Positions 10,211 through 20,302 of a stretch of 64,000 bases of DNA are shown piece after piece. Under the pieces are notes generated by a model. It did no database searches and was not told the DNA's origin. It saw nothing but the letters and a program-made list of their open reading frames with translations. The stretch is from the NCBI GenBank assembly GCA_012838795.1, contig DUOO01000033.1, positions 1 to 64,000 on the forward strand. The letters run 5' to 3'. The DNA comes from Clostridiaceae bacterium (lineage in GTDB: Bacteria > Bacillota > Clostridia > Saccharofermentanales > DTU023). The first letter of the stretch is position 1. Each line of letters begins with the position of its first letter. Both the position numbers and the translations under genes were made by a program.

Positions 10211-11356
10211 ATGGCAAGTGTAAAATTGGTGAATATCAGCAAGAAATATGAAAAAGAACATTTGGCTGTTAAGGATTTTAATATAGAGATAGAGGATAAG
10301 GAGTTTATTGTGCTGGTGGGACCCTCAGGTTGCGGGAAATCCACTATACTGCGTATGATTGCGGGATTGGAGGAGATTACTTCTGGCGAACTATACATCA
10401 ACGGAACGCTGATGAACAAGGTAGAGCCAAAGGACCGCGATATCGCCATGGTATTCCAGAACTATGCGCTGTACCCACACATGACAGTGTACGATAACAT
10501 GGCGTTTAGTCTTAAGCTGCGCAAGGTAAAGAAAGCAGTGATCGACCGGAAGGTGAAGGAAGCTGCTAATATCCTCGGTATAGAAGATCTGTTGCGGCGG
10601 AAACCCAAGCAGCTTTCGGGCGGACAGCGTCAGAGGGTAGCAATTGGCAGGGCCATAGTGCGCGAACCCAAAGTTTTCCTGATGGATGAGCCTCTCAGCA
10701 ACCTTGATGCCAAACTAAGGAACAAGATGCGTGCTGAGCTGGTGATGCTACGGCGTAAGATCGATACCACCTTTGTTTATGTAACCCACGACCAGTTGGA
10801 AGCGATGACTCTGGGCGACCGGATCGTGGTGATGAACAATGGCGTGATCCAGCAGATTGGTACACCGGAGCAAGTGTTCACGCGACCTGAGAACATTTTT
10901 GTAGCGGAGTTTATCGGTTCACCCAAAATGAACCTGTTCTGCGGAGCGCAGCTCACACTGGACAACGGCAAGTATTACGTAGACTTCGAGAAAAAACGGT
11001 TTTCGGTGGATCCACTGGACGCATGTGCATTGTACGCCAACAAACAGCAAAGCTGCAATATTGTATTAGGTATTCGTCCGGAGCATTTCAAGCTGTGTAC
11101 GGAAATTACAGATGAAAGCTTTGAAACGCATGTAGATGTCTACGAGATACTGGGCAGCGAAAGTTATATTCACTCCAGCTTGGCGGGAACAGATATTATA
11201 ATAAAGACAGAAACGAAATCCAAATTATTTGAGAAGTACAAGGCGACAGATCAGACGGTGTGCTTCGAGCTGATGAAGGATAACATGCAAATCTTCGATG
11301 CAGAAACCGGTTTAAACCTGTTGGCAGATCGCAGCGGTGAGACGAAAGGCACGTAA
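10211..11356 (+). CDS. carbohydrate ABC transporter ATPase (UgpC/MsmX-like)
   Basis: 381-residue ATPase that powers the importer. Walker A is GPSGCGKST (residues 37-45), the Q loop is [13 protein letters not shown], the signature is LSGGQRQR, Walker B is [12 protein letters not shown], and the switch His is in [15 protein letters not shown]-terminal TOBE/regulatory domain contains the typical GIRPEHF. Having the ATPase inside the sugar operon is notable, because many Bacillota share one MsmX-like ATPase between importers. It is the last gene of the G+C-rich block. Confidence 0.95.
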   Translation: MASVKLVNISKKYEKEHLAVKDFNIEIEDKEFIVLVGPSGCGKSTILRMIAGLEEITSGELYINGTLMNKVEPKDRDIAMVFQNYALYPHMTVYDNMAFSLKLRKVKKAVIDRKVKEAANILGIEDLLRRKPKQLSGGQRQRVAIGRAIVREPKVFLMDEPLSNLDAKLRNKMRAELVMLRRKIDTTFVYVTHDQLEAMTLGDRIVVMNNGVIQQIGTPEQVFTRPENIFVAEFIGSPKMNLFCGAQLTLDNGKYYVDFEKKRFSVDPLDACALYANKQQSCNIVLGIRPEHFKLCTEITDESFETHVDVYEILGSESYIHSSLAGTDIIIKTETKSKLFEKYKATDQTVCFELMKDNMQIFDAETGLNLLADRSGETKGT

Positions 11357-11391
11357 GGAAGCGCTTAGAGTGGTGTATATAAACTTCAATT

Positions 11392-11715
11392 TCACAATTT
11401 GGGATATTCGAATGTCATTTCTGCTTCGACAAGAAGATGATCATCAGCAGCATCAAAGAATTCTTCTTCCGTAAATCCGTTTTGTAATTCCGGCATAGTA
11501 TCCAGTGCATAAGCAAAAATCTGGCATGTGTGTGGCTTATCCTGCGGAGTCGGACCGCCATAGCCGACGGTTCCGAAAGCGTTAGTTCCTTGGATCATTT
11601 GCTCAGCCATTTTTATACTTGTGTTTTCCGGCAGATCAACGGATTCAAGATTTACGACCATCCGGTTTATCCCAAAATATCCGGAGATCGGTTCGGAATC
11701 CAGATCGTGCATCAT
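11392..11715 (-). pseudogene. 5'-truncated PEBP (YbhB/YbcL) family gene remnant
   Basis: The 107-residue frame matches only the C-terminal two thirds of the phosphatidylethanolamine-binding / Raf-kinase-inhibitor-like family. The signature segments AFGTVGYGGPTPQDKPHTC and FAYALDT are clear. The N-terminal ligand-site half (about 50 residues, including the DPDAP region) is absent. The usual HWV is changed to NRMVV. An in-frame stop lies just upstream and no ribosome site is visible. I read it as a decayed fragment at the boundary between the G+C-rich sugar block and the A+T-rich region, possibly a scar of insertion or deletion. Confidence 0.6.
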
Positions 11716-11746
11716 ATCAGAATTTCAAACTATGGGTTAATTCTGA

Positions 11747-12406
11747 TTACTTCAATTCCACAATGTCGTTTTGGTTTTTATAAATAATATTTGATTCAAT
11801 AATACCTCTGACCATTGAGAGTGGATAGATTATGGTGTTTTTACCGATAATTACTCCCGGATTAAGTACTGCGTTACAGCCGACTTCAACATGATCGCCG
11901 AGGATTGCACCAAATTTTCGCAATCCTGTTTCAATTTGTTGATTTTTATAATAAAGAATAATGTTTTTACGATCAGCTTTAATATTAGAAGTGATTGAAC
12001 CTGCACCCATATGACTATACGGAGCGAGAATAGAGTCGCCAACATAGTTAAAGTGCGGAGCTTCAACATGAGAAACTAAAATACTGTTTTTTAACTCAGT
12101 TGAATTACCGACTATACAAGAATTTCCGATGATAACATTGCCTCTGATAAATGCATTATGTCTGATTTCACAATCAGGTCCGATAATCAGCGGTCCGTTG
12201 AGCAGAGCAGACTCAGTTATTTGAGCTGTATGATGAATCCAAATATCATCTTTTATTTGTTCATATTCCGATTTCGGCAAACCGGGTCCCAGGTCTAAAA
12301 TATATTGATTAATCAAGGGAAGAGCTTGCCAAGGGTACTCTGCTCCTTCCAACAGCTTTTCCGCCAATGTTCCTTGATAAGAAATAATATTCTTTGTTTT
12401 TAACAT
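11747..12406 (-). CDS. hexapeptide-repeat (left-handed beta-helix) acyltransferase-like protein
   Basis: 219 residues with many [LIV]-G-x4 turns (PLIIGPDCEIRHNAFIRGNVIIGNSCIVGNS and AILGDHVEVGCNAVLNPGVIIGKNT). This is the fold of the C-terminal half of GlmU/sugar-nucleotidyltransferase-like proteins, here without a nucleotidyltransferase domain. NYVGDSILAPYSHMGAGSITSN resembles the acetyl-CoA/UDP-GlcNAc acyltransferase site of GlmU. It probably acylates a sugar or amino-sugar, substrate unknown. It is on the minus strand and stands alone. Confidence 0.8.
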   Translation of the reverse strand: MLKTKNIISYQGTLAEKLLEGAEYPWQALPLINQYILDLGPGLPKSEYEQIKDDIWIHHTAQITESALLNGPLIIGPDCEIRHNAFIRGNVIIGNSCIVGNSTELKNSILVSHVEAPHFNYVGDSILAPYSHMGAGSITSNIKADRKNIILYYKNQQIETGLRKFGAILGDHVEVGCNAVLNPGVIIGKNTIIYPLSMVRGIIESNIIYKNQNDIVELK

Positions 12407-12512
12407 AATTTACTCCGTTTTCAGTTGATATTGAATAATTTTAACTTATAAATCTTTCTGTTGATACTCTTATTTCCGTATATCTTAATACATATTAAAA
12501 CAACTGTTTCGC

Positions 12513-13235
12513 TTAATAAAACAAGTCAAAGGGATTATGTTTCGGTTGACTTTTGAAAATACATATTTCATCTTTTGTCGGATGCTTGAATTGTAAAAAT
12601 ATGGCATAAAGAGCCGGACCGTCTGCATTACGATCCAAATCAGTGATTTTGCCATATAATCTGTCACCGACCAATGGATGATTATGTGCTCTCATCTGTG
12701 ATCTGATCTGATGACTTCGCCCGGTTTTTAAATCTATTTCGACCAGACTGATATCAATTTTGGGTAAATGTTTTTGCAATTGATAACTTAACTCACATTT
12801 TTGATACTTTTTTCGATATGATTTACTTGGTTGATTCGTTACAATATATTTTCCCCGGACCCTATCAAGCGAAATATAATCTGACCAAACAGCATTTTTC
12901 GGATCAGGTTGTCCGTGTATTACTGCTGCATATTTTCTGACAAACTGACGTTCTCTGATTTGAGCTGACAATCTTGAAGCGGCTTTTGACGTTTTGGCGA
13001 AAGCCATTAAACCTCCGACCGGACGGTCTAAGCGGTGGACTAAGCCCAGCCAGGCAGCGCCGGGTTTATTGTATTTAACACGCAGATATTCTTTTATTAT
13101 GTTTAATAGATCAGGATCGCCGCTTTGATCTTCTTGCGATAATAATCCGACCGGTTTTTCAACAATAATTAAATGATTATCTTCGTAAACAACCGGAATG
13201 TTATATTCTTGGTTCAGATAAATAATTTTTGTCAT
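12513..13235 (-). CDS. RluA-family pseudouridine synthase
   Basis: 240-residue single-domain enzyme that turns uridine into pseudouridine in rRNA or tRNA. The catalytic Asp70 is in GLVHRLDRPVGG. The later TGRSHQIRSQM and HPLVGDRLYG motifs are also present. No N-terminal S4 domain is seen, as in the shorter YhcT/RluA-like members. It is on the minus strand and divergent from the next membrane-protein gene. Substrate position unknown. Confidence 0.92.
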   Translation of the reverse strand: MTKIIYLNQEYNIPVVYEDNHLIIVEKPVGLLSQEDQSGDPDLLNIIKEYLRVKYNKPGAAWLGLVHRLDRPVGGLMAFAKTSKAASRLSAQIRERQFVRKYAAVIHGQPDPKNAVWSDYISLDRVRGKYIVTNQPSKSYRKKYQKCELSYQLQKHLPKIDISLVEIDLKTGRSHQIRSQMRAHNHPLVGDRLYGKITDLDRNADGPALYAIFLQFKHPTKDEICIFKSQPKHNPFDLFY

Positions 13236-13420
13236 ATTATTCCTTTAGCAATGTTCAAATATCAGGTTATATACCGGTTAAGCAATATATTTAATATTAG
13301 CACTTAAGAATCTCTTTTTCTTAACAATAAAAAATGTAATGACAGATACACGGTAAAATCATATTAATAATTACAGTAATTAGCTATAATGTAAAGAAAA
13401 TATATATAAGTACGGTAAAT

Positions 13421-14803
13421 ATGAGCAAAGTACAACTCGAACGAAATCAGCAAATGTGTAATGATAATAAACCGAAAATATCTGACTTAACTCAACGCGA
13501 AAATTCTATTTCCGGCAAAGAATCAGATTTATTTAATAGATATAATTGGTTAATCTGCTTAACGCTGCTTTCGGCATTTATTATCTTGGGATTTTCTCTG
13601 GATACTCCGGGTAATTTGTGGAAGGGCATAATCAAGATTGTATTGTCTTCTTCAGTATTAACTACTGACTATTTTGCGGTAGGCGGGGTTGGAGCAGCTT
13701 TAATTCACAATGCTTGTTTTATTTTATTGCTTTTAGCGATAGTGTTGATTAGCAAAACAAAATTAACCGGAAATATTATGGTGCATATTTTTATGCCGGT
13801 AGGTTTTGCTTTTTTCGGAATGAATATATTAAATATTTTACCATTTGTTCTGGGAGTATATTTGTATGCTGCAAGACAAAAAGAGCCATTCGGCAAATAT
13901 ATCACGAATGCTTTTAATTTCGGATCTCTGGGACCTATAATGAGTTTCTTGGCTTTACATAGCGGCTTGCAGCTTTATTTGTCGATTCCTTTGGCAATTG
14001 TGTGCGGCACAATAATTGGATTTTTCGGGGTCCCGTTTGCTGCAAGTTGTTTTAAGCTGCATCAAGGTTATACATTATATAACACGGGATTTACCGGAGG
14101 ATTTATCGGAATCTTGGCCATTGCACTTATGGGAGTTTTTAAGATTGAGGTAATCAGGCCGAATATTTTACTCGGGCAAACCTCATTGCCTTTTGCTGTT
14201 TTTTTAATAGTTTATTCTGTCTATATCTTTTTATTAGGAATTTTCCTTTCGATAAAATCCGGTTCTCACGGTTCGAAAAAGTCAGGATCGTATCTTAAAC
14301 TTCTAAAATGCACCGGATATGGTGAAGTAATTTATGATTCTTACGGGGCAGAAATTACTTATATCAATATGGGAATTATGGGTTTATTGTCAATCGGATA
14401 TGTTTTATTGATGGGGGCAACGTTAACGGGGCCTGTTATTGCAGGAATCTTTTCGGTAATAGGCTATGGGGTCCTCGGAAAACAACCGTTCAACACGATT
14501 CCGATAATTCTCGGGGTAACACTGAGCGGATTAGTGTCAGGTGCTGATTTATCAAGCACCGATTTTGTGATGACAGGACTTTTCGGGACTGCACTGGCAC
14601 CGGTGACAGGCAAGTTCGGTTTTATTCCGGGTTTTGTTGCCGGTTTCATACACTGTGCCATTGCCAGAATGACTTCGGATTTTCATGGAGGATTTGTTCT
14701 GTATAATAACGGATTTGCCAGTGGTATTGTTGCCATTTTATTAATCAATTTTCTAAGTAATTTACCGCAAAATATCTTTCGCAGAAATAATACAAATTAT
14801 TAA
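13421..14803 (+). CDS. polytopic membrane protein of unknown function (DUF1576-like)
   Basis: 460-residue integral membrane protein with about ten or more hydrophobic segments. An internal repeat is visible: GYTLYNTGFTGGFIGILAI in the first half matches GFVLYNNGFASGIVAILLI near the C-terminus, and a GG/GTA-rich loop precedes each. I tentatively recognise the DUF1576 family. The duplicated architecture suggests an inverted-repeat transporter fold, but no substrate can be named. The ribosome site is weak. Confidence 0.6.
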   Translation: MSKVQLERNQQMCNDNKPKISDLTQRENSISGKESDLFNRYNWLICLTLLSAFIILGFSLDTPGNLWKGIIKIVLSSSVLTTDYFAVGGVGAALIHNACFILLLLAIVLISKTKLTGNIMVHIFMPVGFAFFGMNILNILPFVLGVYLYAARQKEPFGKYITNAFNFGSLGPIMSFLALHSGLQLYLSIPLAIVCGTIIGFFGVPFAASCFKLHQGYTLYNTGFTGGFIGILAIALMGVFKIEVIRPNILLGQTSLPFAVFLIVYSVYIFLLGIFLSIKSGSHGSKKSGSYLKLLKCTGYGEVIYDSYGAEITYINMGIMGLLSIGYVLLMGATLTGPVIAGIFSVIGYGVLGKQPFNTIPIILGVTLSGLVSGADLSSTDFVMTGLFGTALAPVTGKFGFIPGFVAGFIHCAIARMTSDFHGGFVLYNNGFASGIVAILLINFLSNLPQNIFRRNNTNY

Positions 14804-14947
14804 TACAAATTACATTTTTTTCTGTTATATTCATTAATATTCTATAATTTAATGTGATTTATTACAGAATTTCTTTTAAGATGTTTACTGTTAAATTATA
14901 TTTCAAGTTTCAATGAAAAGAACAGAAGTATTTGTCGGGAGAACAAT

Positions 14948-15697
14948 ATGTCAGAAACAAACAGAAAATTTGTACCGGAAGTTAAATCCGTTTTAAAAGA
15001 TGATTCTATAATTGTTACACCTTCAGTCATTCGTAATTCGAGTGGAATCAAAATTTATAATCGCAGAATTAAATCCTTTATCTTTACAACTGATGTTGCC
15101 ACGATTACTTATTCCGATGCTGATGCCATACTGGCAGTTTATCCTCAAACACCGCATCCGGCTATTATTGAAGCCATTACTGCTGTAGCCAGTCAACCGG
15201 TTTTTGCGGGAGTCGGCGGCGGAACGACAGGCGGCAAGCGCAGTGCTTATGTTGCAGAATTTGCTGAAGCCAGAGGGGCCATGGGAATAGTAGTTAATTC
15301 TCCGACAACAATAGCGACTATTCGGTTATTGGAAAACTCAGTAGAGTGTCCGATTGTTGCTACAATTGTTTCACATTATGATGATGTTGCAAGCAAATTA
15401 AATGCCGGAGCGGATATTTTGAATGTAGCGGACGGTAAAAATACATCAAATCTTGTTCGATGGATTCGCAAACGATATCCGAAAGTTCCGATCATAGCCA
15501 CCGGCGGTCCTACTGATGAAACCATTCAGGAAGCAATTGATGCCGGAGCCAATGCAATTAGCTGGACACCACCGACTAATGCAGAATTATTTAAAAACAA
15601 AATGGTCAAATATAGAATAGAAAAGCGACAAACTTTCATGGATAATCACGATGGCATGACAATGAACGAATGTGAAAACAGGAATCTTGAACATTGA
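14948..15697 (+). CDS. TIM-barrel (ribulose-phosphate-binding-like) protein, putative hydrolase
   Basis: 249-residue soluble protein with repeating beta-alpha units. The late glycine-rich phosphate-binding strand (IIATGGPTDETIQEAIDAGANAISWTPP) resembles HisA/HisF/NanE-like barrels. GVGGGTTGGKRS and GADILNVADGKNT are distinctive. GGGAG precedes the ATG. It sits 144 bases after the membrane protein and upstream of the acyl-activating enzyme. Some relatives are loosely annotated as hydrolases. The reaction is unknown. Confidence 0.55.
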   Translation: MSETNRKFVPEVKSVLKDDSIIVTPSVIRNSSGIKIYNRRIKSFIFTTDVATITYSDADAILAVYPQTPHPAIIEAITAVASQPVFAGVGGGTTGGKRSAYVAEFAEARGAMGIVVNSPTTIATIRLLENSVECPIVATIVSHYDDVASKLNAGADILNVADGKNTSNLVRWIRKRYPKVPIIATGGPTDETIQEAIDAGANAISWTPPTNAELFKNKMVKYRIEKRQTFMDNHDGMTMNECENRNLEH

Positions 15698-15834
15698 TTA
15701 ATGATTGAATTTCTTAGGTTTTTACATATAACAATCGATATTTCAAGATGTCATCCGGATCGGATTATATATTGTCATAATTAGATTTTTGTTTTATCTT
15801 AACAATAAAGAATTGATGATTTGGGAGAATTTTG

Positions 15835-17709
15835 ATGATTATAAAAGGTAAAGCCTATTATAATATGCCGATATATGAAACAATTTCTGATTTGTTTGAA
15901 CAATCCCGCAAGAAACATCGAAATGATTACGTCCTGACCTATCGCAAAAAACCAGAGGCGGAACCGATAAATTTCACTTATCAAGCGATTGCTGACCAAA
16001 TTATTTTCTTGCAATCCGTTTGGTCAGATTTAGGTTTGACTAATCGACGTCTGGCTTTGTCGGGCAGAAACAGCTATCCTTGGATTACAATATATTTGGC
16101 TGCAGTTGAAAGCCAGAATATGGTGATTCCTTTGGACAATCTGCTGACCGTAGGAGAGCAAAGTCAATTGATTCATCGTGCCAAAGCAAATATTTATTGT
16201 GTAGACGGTTTAACGTTAATTAAGTATGCGGGCAATTTGTCCTATCTGCAGGATTTGACATTGATCATGATTATGAATGATTATCATATGACTGAGAATG
16301 AAATTGCTCAACTTACAGCAATAAAATCGCAATTACCTGATGTAATATTTATTGATTTCTCAACGGCTTTAATTTTCGGTGAAGAATTAGTAAATCAAGG
16401 AATTGAAGCGAAGTTCAATCCTGTAGCTCCGGACGATCCGAGTATTTTGATTTTTACTTCAGGTACAACAGCAATGGCGAAAGGAGTACTTTTATCGCAA
16501 AGAGCTATCGTTACGGATGTCGCAGCCTTACACGGCATGATTAATTTTCCTGAACGTTGTCGCAGCTTAAGTATTTTACCGTTAAATCATACTTTTGAAA
16601 GTACTTGCGGCTTTTTGGGAGTTCTCTCAATCGGCGGTCATATTCATATATGTGATGGTTTGCGTTATGCTCAGAAAAATTTGCAGGAATATAGTATTCA
16701 AATGTTTATCGGAGTTCCGGCAATTTTTGACAGTATGTACAGAAGGATCATCAATTATGCAACCAAACAAGGTAAAATGAAAAAAATCAATATTAGCTTG
16801 TACTTAAGCAAGTTTTTACGTTTTTTCAAAATCGATAAGAGAAGAAAATTATTTGATGAAGTGTTATCACAATTGGGTTACTTAGAAATTGTTATCTGTG
16901 GTGCTGCTCCGATGAAAAAAGAACAAATTGAATTTTTTCATAATATGGGAATCAGAATATATGAAGGTTATGGATTAACTGAAACATCTCCGGTTGTAAC
17001 AGGCAATAATGACTTTACTTTTATTCCGGGTACTGTTGGTGAGCCGGTACCGGGAGTGGAAATTAAAATTGAGAGTGAAGAACCGAATGTACCGGGTGAG
17101 ATATTAATCAAAGGACCGATTTTAATGCAGGGATATTATGATAATCCGGAAGAAACTGCTGCGGTATTTACTGAGGATGGCTGGTTCCGTTCAGGAGATC
17201 TTGGTATTGTCGATACCAAGACAAATAGTCTCAGAATTATCGGACGTAAAAAATCGATGATAGTTCTAAATAGCGGGAAAAAAGTTTATCCTGAAGAAAT
17301 TGAACAGCTGATTAAAGAAAACGGTCCTGATGTAATCACAGACACTTTGATTTTTGCCCAAAATACTGAAAATATGCATAAAATATTATCTGCAAAATTT
17401 GTTTTAGATATAGAAAAAACGAAAGAAGGAGCTTTGAAATCCGGCTTTTTAACAGACGTATCCCGTTATGTTACCGACTTATTGGATAAGTTATTGAAAG
17501 ATATAAACAGTAAAATGCCTGATTTTAAGCGAATTAAAACATATTTTTACAGTTATAAAAATATGATTTCAACTTCAACCTTAAAAGTGAAGCGTGATGC
17601 GGAAGAATCGCAGCTTGAAAAAATGAAACAAAAATTAAATCTGCGTTGGTACGAGATCAGCAAAAAAAACATTGATTTAGTTGAAGCTGAATTCTTGGAA
17701 TTATTATAA
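15835..17709 (+). CDS. AMP-forming acyl-CoA / acyl-ACP synthetase
   Basis: 624-residue adenylate-forming enzyme that activates a fatty acid with ATP and passes it to CoA or ACP. The P-loop-like motif ILIFTSGTTAMAKGV is clear, as are GYGLTETSPVV, the GDLG hinge Asp (WFRSGDLG), and the C-terminal GRKKSMIVLNSGKKVYPEEIE. GGGAG lies 7 bases before ATG 15835, so the TTG codon at 15832 is not needed. Its likely role is salvage of exogenous fatty acids; whether it also feeds the ketosynthase cluster 24 kb away is unknown. Confidence 0.9.
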   Translation: MIIKGKAYYNMPIYETISDLFEQSRKKHRNDYVLTYRKKPEAEPINFTYQAIADQIIFLQSVWSDLGLTNRRLALSGRNSYPWITIYLAAVESQNMVIPLDNLLTVGEQSQLIHRAKANIYCVDGLTLIKYAGNLSYLQDLTLIMIMNDYHMTENEIAQLTAIKSQLPDVIFIDFSTALIFGEELVNQGIEAKFNPVAPDDPSILIFTSGTTAMAKGVLLSQRAIVTDVAALHGMINFPERCRSLSILPLNHTFESTCGFLGVLSIGGHIHICDGLRYAQKNLQEYSIQMFIGVPAIFDSMYRRIINYATKQGKMKKINISLYLSKFLRFFKIDKRRKLFDEVLSQLGYLEIVICGAAPMKKEQIEFFHNMGIRIYEGYGLTETSPVVTGNNDFTFIPGTVGEPVPGVEIKIESEEPNVPGEILIKGPILMQGYYDNPEETAAVFTEDGWFRSGDLGIVDTKTNSLRIIGRKKSMIVLNSGKKVYPEEIEQLIKENGPDVITDTLIFAQNTENMHKILSAKFVLDIEKTKEGALKSGFLTDVSRYVTDLLDKLLKDINSKMPDFKRIKTYFYSYKNMISTSTLKVKRDAEESQLEKMKQKLNLRWYEISKKNIDLVEAEFLELL

Positions 17710-17751
17710 AGATTATTGCTACAATAGATAAGAAACATCGGAGGGAAAAAT

Positions 17752-18447
17752 ATGGGCAACATACCGCTAATTTTAATCAGTGACGATGATCCGATCGTTC
17801 ATGAAGCTTTAAGTATTTATTTAAATGAAGAAAACTATCAATATTTTTCGGTATATGATGGTGAAGCGGCATTGACAGCATTTAAGGAAAAACAACCTGA
17901 CTTGATTATATTGGATTTAATGATGCCTAAAATGTCGGGCATGGACGTTTGCAAAGAAATCAGAAAATCAAGCAATGTACCGATTATTATGTTGACCGCT
18001 AAAGGCGAAGAAATTGATCGGATTTTAGGCTTGGAACTTGGTGCTGATGACTATATCGTAAAACCTTTCAGCCCACGCGAAGTAGTTGCCAGGATCAAGG
18101 CAGTTTTACGTCGAGCCAATGATCCGGAAACCGGAAAACCTTCTTCTATTTTACGTTTTGACGGTTTAGAGATTAATATTGATAATTATGAAGTATTGGT
18201 TGATGGTGTTCCGGTAGCTTTTACGCCAAAAGAAGTTGAAATATTGTATCTCTTAGCCTCTAATCCGGGTCAGGTTATGGATCGTGAACAAATCCTTTCT
18301 AAAGTTTGGGGTTATGATTATTTTGGTGATACCAGGACTGTGGATACCCATATTAAAAGGATAAGACAAAAAATTGACAGTGACAGCCATAAATATGCTT
18401 TACTTACAGTCTATGGCGTGGGTTACAAATTCGAGCCCGGTCAATAA
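17752..18447 (+). CDS. OmpR/PhoB-family response regulator
   Basis: 231 residues: receiver (acidic DDD near 11-13, phospho-Asp55 in ILDLMMPKMSG, Lys in IVKPF) followed by a winged-helix DNA-binding domain with the typical GYDYFGDTRTVDTHIKRIRQK recognition region. AGGG precedes the ATG. The cognate kinase gene follows 21 bases later. Similarity to PhoB/WalR-type regulators is general; the signal is unknown. Confidence 0.94.
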   Translation: MGNIPLILISDDDPIVHEALSIYLNEENYQYFSVYDGEAALTAFKEKQPDLIILDLMMPKMSGMDVCKEIRKSSNVPIIMLTAKGEEIDRILGLELGADDYIVKPFSPREVVARIKAVLRRANDPETGKPSSILRFDGLEINIDNYEVLVDGVPVAFTPKEVEILYLLASNPGQVMDREQILSKVWGYDYFGDTRTVDTHIKRIRQKIDSDSHKYALLTVYGVGYKFEPGQ

Positions 18448-18468
18448 ATAATTCAATAACGAATATTT

Positions 18469-20301
18469 ATGCAGAAAAATTTTGTTTTACGTCGAATTTT
18501 ATTCCTGTTGCTTTTGGCCATTGTTTTATGGTCTGTTTTAACCAGCATAGTATATCTTAGAATCGCTCGACCGATTTTTCGCAATATTAAATCCGAGGAT
18601 TTATATGATCAAGCCAGAATTATTTCTTATGTGGCGTCCGAAGGAAATAGTATTATTACTGATGATCTAATTCAGCTCTTGACTTTATCAATTCGATTTT
18701 ATGAATCCGGTGTGCTTATTTCTGATGAAACCGGAATGCCTTTGATCAGTAATTTTCCGCATGATATACCGGATTATTTTTTAGATGGCATTCAAGAGGA
18801 CTTCAGTAATTTTCAGAATAATGTTTTGTCTTCACAGTCACGTCAATCGATGATTGTATATTCCGAAAAACTGAATAAGGATTTGATTTTTGTAGGCGTA
18901 CCGATTATAAAAACAATTGAAGATAAAATATATCTGATGGGTTCGGTTGTTATTGTGCAAACTGTCGATGAGCTTCAAGCAAGTTATTCAAGTCTTAACT
19001 CCGCACTGATGATTTCAACGATCATTGTCGGATTATTAGTGGCGATTCCGATTGTGTTTTTCGCAGGTAAAGTAGTCCAACCTCTGACTAAAATGCGGGA
19101 AGCGGCAGCTGCAATGGTTAAAGGTGATTTTTCTCAAAGGCTGGAGCCGATTGAAGAAGATAATGAAATTTCGTATTTAATTAATGCGTTTAATCATCTG
19201 GCGAGTGAACTTGATTCCAATATCTCTAAGCTGACCAATGAACGTAATCAATTACAACATATTATTGACGGTATTGCCGAAGGTATTATTGCAGTTAACA
19301 GTGAGGGTAATGTTACCCAGAATAACGATATGGTCTGGCACTTATTTCATCGTAATACACGTCTTTATACTTCTGATGAATTGCTGAAAATTACCGGTTT
19401 AGATGAATTGTTTGAAGTATGTTTAAGTGAACAAAGAATTGTAGTCGAAATTAAAGAATCCGGTAATGATTTAATTAATTGTTTGATTTCGCCTTTGCTG
19501 GATCAGGACAATGTTTTGTACGGTGCTGTCGGCCTGTTCAGAGATGTAACAGAATCGGAAAAACTGGAAGAAACCAGGCGTGAATATGTTGCAAATGTAT
19601 CTCATGAATTAAGAACTCCGATTACAGCGATGCGCGGATTACTTGAACCGTTAAATGACGGCTTGGTCAAGAACGAGGAAAATCAAAAAAAATATTATTC
19701 AATTTTATTACGTGAAACCAAACGCTTATCGGATTTAATTGATGATATGCTTGAACTGTCACGTATTCAAACTTCAGAAAAAATAATCAATTTGGAACCG
19801 GTATATTTGAAAAATGATCTGTTGGAGTTGGCAATCAGATTTGAAGTTTTGGCAGAACAAAAACAAATTACTTTTGAAATGCAGGATTCAAAAGAACAAT
19901 GGTCAACGGTGTGGGGTAAAGCGGATAGAATAATACAAATTCTTTCTGCAATTATGGAAAATGCTGTAAAATTTACTCCGGAAGGCGGCAAGATTGTAAT
20001 GTCGGTTGCAGAAGATGAAACCGGTTTAACCGTATCAATCAGTGATAACGGACCCGGAATTTCGATTGAAGATTTACCGCATGTTTTTGAAAGATTTTAT
20101 AAAGCGGATAAAGCACATAATGAGCGTGGAACAGGACTCGGCTTATCCATTGCTTCCGAGTTAGCCGAACAGATGGGGCATACTTTAGAAGTGACCAGTG
20201 CTGAGGGAAAGGGTTCAACTTTTTCCCTTACAATGCCGTTTGCCAGAGATGTCATGAAATCGGAACCTCATCTTAAAGACGTTTACGAAAGCGATTTTTG
20301 A
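18469..20301 (+). CDS. PhoR/WalK-type sensor histidine kinase
   Basis: 610 residues: TM1 (about 8-30), extracellular domain, TM2 (about 178-200), HAMP (about 203-255), a PAS-like domain with IDGIAEGIIAVNSEGNV, HisKA with His379 in VSHELRTPITAMRG, and HATPase with N box ENAVKF, G1 DNGPGI and G2 GTGLGLSI. It pairs with the preceding regulator. The ribosome site is weak, suggesting coupled translation. The next gene begins one base after the stop, so an rRNA-modifying enzyme shares the transcript. Confidence 0.94.
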   Translation: MQKNFVLRRILFLLLLAIVLWSVLTSIVYLRIARPIFRNIKSEDLYDQARIISYVASEGNSIITDDLIQLLTLSIRFYESGVLISDETGMPLISNFPHDIPDYFLDGIQEDFSNFQNNVLSSQSRQSMIVYSEKLNKDLIFVGVPIIKTIEDKIYLMGSVVIVQTVDELQASYSSLNSALMISTIIVGLLVAIPIVFFAGKVVQPLTKMREAAAAMVKGDFSQRLEPIEEDNEISYLINAFNHLASELDSNISKLTNERNQLQHIIDGIAEGIIAVNSEGNVTQNNDMVWHLFHRNTRLYTSDELLKITGLDELFEVCLSEQRIVVEIKESGNDLINCLISPLLDQDNVLYGAVGLFRDVTESEKLEETRREYVANVSHELRTPITAMRGLLEPLNDGLVKNEENQKKYYSILLRETKRLSDLIDDMLELSRIQTSEKIINLEPVYLKNDLLELAIRFEVLAEQKQITFEMQDSKEQWSTVWGKADRIIQILSAIMENAVKFTPEGGKIVMSVAEDETGLTVSISDNGPGISIEDLPHVFERFYKADKAHNERGTGLGLSIASELAEQMGHTLEVTSAEGKGSTFSLTMPFARDVMKSEPHLKDVYESDF

Positions 20302-20302
20302 C

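Noticed and set aside
9778-10449. 223-residue open frame on the minus strand
   Set aside because: Antisense to the second permease and the ATPase gene, both of which have clear motifs.
11359-11366. AAGCGCTT, resembling the core of a catabolite-responsive element
   Set aside because: Only the central eight bases match, and it lies just after the last gene of the sugar operon instead of near a promoter.
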